From: Jatrophihabitans sp. | Lineage (GTDB): Bacteria; Actinomycetota; Actinomycetes; Mycobacteriales; Jatrophihabitantaceae | Length of the DNA: 7,334 bases | Direction: 5' to 3' | NCBI GenBank assembly: GCA_025966255.1 | Contig: JAOPVG010000074.1 | Location: 1-7,334 of the forward strand | Part shown: positions 6,261-7,334 of the stretch, piece after piece | Numbering within the stretch: position 1 is the first letter of the stretch | Layout of the letters: each line of letters opens with the position of its first letter | The notes under the pieces: model-generated | The model's database searches: none | What the model was told of the DNA's origin: nothing | What the model saw: the letters and a program-made list of their open reading frames with translations, nothing else | Translations under genes and position numbers: made by a program

Positions 6261-6329
6261 GGTTTGCACCCACAGCCGCCGCTAATTCGGCGCTGCAGGG
6301 CGAATTAGCGACGGCTGCGGGTGCAAACC
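6261..6329. terminator. Long inverted repeat between convergent operons: probable bidirectional terminator or palindromic repeat
   Basis: Two 29-base arms (6261-6289 and 6301-6329) are inverted copies with only two mismatches and enclose an 11-base loop centred on CTGCAG. The hairpin starts four bases after the ipdC stop and ends two bases before the metallopeptidase stop codon (6332-6334), so it occupies almost all of the intergenic space. No T-run follows on either strand, so it would be a U-less terminator of the kind common in actinomycetes. In the plus-strand RNA the two imperfect pairs (6272/6318 and 6279/6311) are A-C and C-A; in the minus-strand RNA both become G-U wobbles, giving an unbroken stem. 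The stem is longer than typical terminators need, so a dispersed palindromic element is an alternative. Confidence 0.75.
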
Positions 6330-6331
6330 AG

Positions 6332-6670
6332 TCACCAGCCAAGCTCGTGCAACCGATCGTCGTCGATGCCGAAGTGGTGCCCGACCTCGTGGATCACGGT
6401 GCGGCGGACCTCCTCGACAACCTCCGAGTCGGTGGTGCATCGCGCGCAGATCGAGTTCTTGTAGATGATGATCTGGTCGGGCAGGACCGCCGAGTAGTGG
6501 GAGGTGCGCTCGGTCAGCGGGATGCCGATATAGAGGCCCAGCAGGTGTGGATCGGTGCCGTCCTCGGTCACCACCACCACATTGCGCATCACCTTGGTGA
6601 ACCGGGGCGGGAGCGTGTCCAGCGCCGCGCCGACCATCTCCTCGAAGCGTCGTTGGGAGACCTCGATCAT
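6332..6670 (-). CDS. Minimal zincin-like metallopeptidase family protein
   Basis: This 112-residue protein has the zinc-peptidase signature HEVGHHFG at 94-101, near the C-terminus, followed by an acidic segment IDDDRLHEL with a possible third ligand. Length, the N-terminal FEEMVGAALDTLPP segment, the middle GLYIGIPLTERT stretch and the terminal position of HExxH fit the small family described as possible zinc metallopeptidases (Pfam Zincin_1, formerly DUF1025). A CARC pair (75-78) lies before the active-site helix. There is no signal peptide or membrane segment, so it should be cytoplasmic. Members have no firmly known substrate. ATG 6670 overlaps the stop of the PPOX gene as ATGA, which settles the start; the longer upstream open frame runs through that gene. 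The stop lies two bases from the large hairpin. Confidence 0.88.
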   Translation of the reverse strand: MIEVSQRRFEEMVGAALDTLPPRFTKVMRNVVVVTEDGTDPHLLGLYIGIPLTERTSHYSAVLPDQIIIYKNSICARCTTDSEVVEEVRRTVIHEVGHHFGIDDDRLHELGW

Positions 6671-7092
6671 CGGTGGCCGCGGACGCGGCGAATGTCGATC
6701 TCCACCGGCACCGAGTACGCGGCGGCGAAAGCCTCGACGCTGCCGGAGACCTCTTCCATCGCGCGGCCGTACTTCGCCGTGTACCCGCTGTTCTCGTTCG
6801 GTGGGGGTGTCGCCGGCGCGTGATGCGCGGTGCCGCTGAGCACGACGACGTCTCCGCCGCTGGCGTTGGTGTGGAAATTCATCGCCACCTGGGGACGGGC
6901 GTCGATGTGGTTGAGCCGGCGCGCCGACGTCAGGTTGTAGACGAGGATCGACTCGCCGCCGTCCCAGAGGAACCAAACCGGATTCGGCTGCGGGGTGCCG
7001 TCATCGCCGACCGTGGTCAGCCAGATCAGTCGCTCGTCGCGGAGTCGGGTCCGCACGCGCTCGCCGAAGTCGCCGTCAGGCAGGACGCTCAT
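6667..7092 (-). CDS. PPOX-class probable F420-dependent flavin/deazaflavin enzyme (Rv3369-like)
   Basis: This 141-residue protein has the split-barrel pyridoxamine 5'-phosphate oxidase-like fold: RLIWLTTVGDDGTPQPNPVWFLWDGG (21-46), then SARRLNHIDARPQVAMNFHT (56-75) and GGDVVVLSGTA (79-89). The pattern WLTTV-G-PQPNPVWFLWD is typical of the small actinobacterial group of TIGR type 'PPOX class F420-dependent enzyme, Rv3369 family'. Such proteins bind F420 or a flavin and reduce small molecules; the physiological substrate is unknown. The ATG at 7092 overlaps the upstream Fur-family stop as ATGA and has GGAG five bases ahead; the alternative GTG at 7110 would lie deeper in the regulator gene and is less likely. 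The stop overlaps the metallopeptidase start by four bases, so translation of the three genes is probably coupled. Any link with steroid breakdown is not supported by the orientation. Confidence 0.87.
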   Translation of the reverse strand: MSVLPDGDFGERVRTRLRDERLIWLTTVGDDGTPQPNPVWFLWDGGESILVYNLTSARRLNHIDARPQVAMNFHTNASGGDVVVLSGTAHHAPATPPPNENSGYTAKYGRAMEEVSGSVEAFAAAYSVPVEIDIRRVRGHR

Positions 7093-7334
7093 GCTGGCTC
7101 CGTTCCGCACGGCGGGCAGACGCCGAACAGTTCGACGGTGTGGTCCACCTGGGTGTACCCGTGTTCGTGCGCGACGTCGCCGGCCCAGCGTTCAATCGCC
7201 CGGCCCTCGATCTCCTCGGTGCGCCCGCACTCGCGGCACACCAGGTGGTGGTGATGATGGCCGGACCGCTGATCACCGCAGTAGCGGTAGGTCGCCTCGC
7301 CCTCGGGGGTGTGGATCACGTCGACCACGCCGCC
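7089..7334 (-). CDS. zur: Fur-family metalloregulator, probably Zur (C-terminal part, 5' end outside window)
   Basis: The last 81 residues are visible; the DNA-binding domain lies beyond the window. They form the Fur-family dimerisation and metal-binding domain: VDVIHTPEGEATYRYC, a run of five histidines, LVCRECG with CxxC at 33-36 of the visible part, and a C-terminal CPPC (73-76). The two CxxC pairs form the structural zinc site. An Asp (5) placed 14 residues before a Cys (19), followed by the histidine run, matches the Asp/Cys/His/His second site I remember for M. tuberculosis Zur (FurB), and the closing HTVELFGVCPPC resembles its C-terminus. Zur represses zinc uptake and alternative ribosomal protein genes when zinc is sufficient. 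The stop overlaps the PPOX start by four bases. Zur rather than Fur is a probable but not certain reading, since the first domain is missing. Confidence 0.85.
   Translation of the reverse strand, partial: GGVVDVIHTPEGEATYRYCGDQRSGHHHHHLVCRECGRTEEIEGRAIERWAGDVAHEHGYTQVDHTVELFGVCPPCGTEPA

Noticed and set aside
4968..6269. Minus-strand 433-residue open frame opposite ipdC
   Set aside because: It is a GC-rich third-position shadow of ipdC and the end of ipdB, which both have clear family motifs; its product has no recognisable domain.
7093..7110. GTG 7110 as start of the PPOX gene
   Set aside because: It would lengthen the overlap with the Fur-family gene to 22 bases and lacks a better ribosome site; the ATG at 7092 gives the same ATGA overlap as the next junction.
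7251..7262. CAT/GGT-rich run as a simple repeat or CRISPR fragment
   Set aside because: It encodes the histidine run of the Fur-family metal site and is normal for this family.

Overview
The window is a gene-dense, very GC-rich stretch from an actinomycete. Its core is the steroid ring C/D (HIP) degradation locus, in the same gene order and orientation as Mycobacterium tuberculosis Rv3548c-Rv3553: two short-chain dehydrogenases leftwards, then echA20, ipdA, ipdB and ipdC rightwards. The genus cannot be fixed from the sequence. The unusual flanking genes suggest an actinomycete other than Mycobacterium, which is an inference.

Layout. Leftward from a divergent promoter at 2716-2763 run SDR-2 (1945-2715), SDR-1 (1053-1958) and an MFS transporter that leaves the window at base 1. 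Rightward run echA20 (2764-3507), ipdA (about 3572-4456), ipdB (4453-5208) and ipdC (5205-6257). The promoter contains a perfect copy of the KstR2 operator consensus, so both arms are probably derepressed together by a HIP-derived CoA thioester. In the published pathway IpdC acts upstream of EchA20, EchA20 opens ring D, and IpdAB opens ring C. The two SDRs are likely hydroxyacyl-CoA or keto-reductase steps that remain unassigned. The MFS protein is a candidate transporter for a steroid-derived acid or cofactor.

A long imperfect inverted repeat (6261-6329) fills nearly all of the space between ipdC and a convergent leftward operon. That operon enters from the right edge and holds the C-terminal part of a Fur-family regulator that looks like Zur, a PPOX-class probable F420-dependent enzyme of the Rv3369 type, and a minimal zincin-like metallopeptidase. 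These three are joined by 4-base ATGA overlaps, so the operon may be zinc-related.

The main peculiarities are the echA20-ipdA junction (a GAGC-repeat spacer and no ordinary ipdA start codon at the expected place), the large hairpin whose two imperfect pairs become G-U wobbles only in the leftward transcript, the transporter in the SDR operon, and the zur-PPOX-zincin gene set. No tRNA, rRNA, CRISPR array or insertion sequence is visible, and no stretch over 300 bases lacks a gene.
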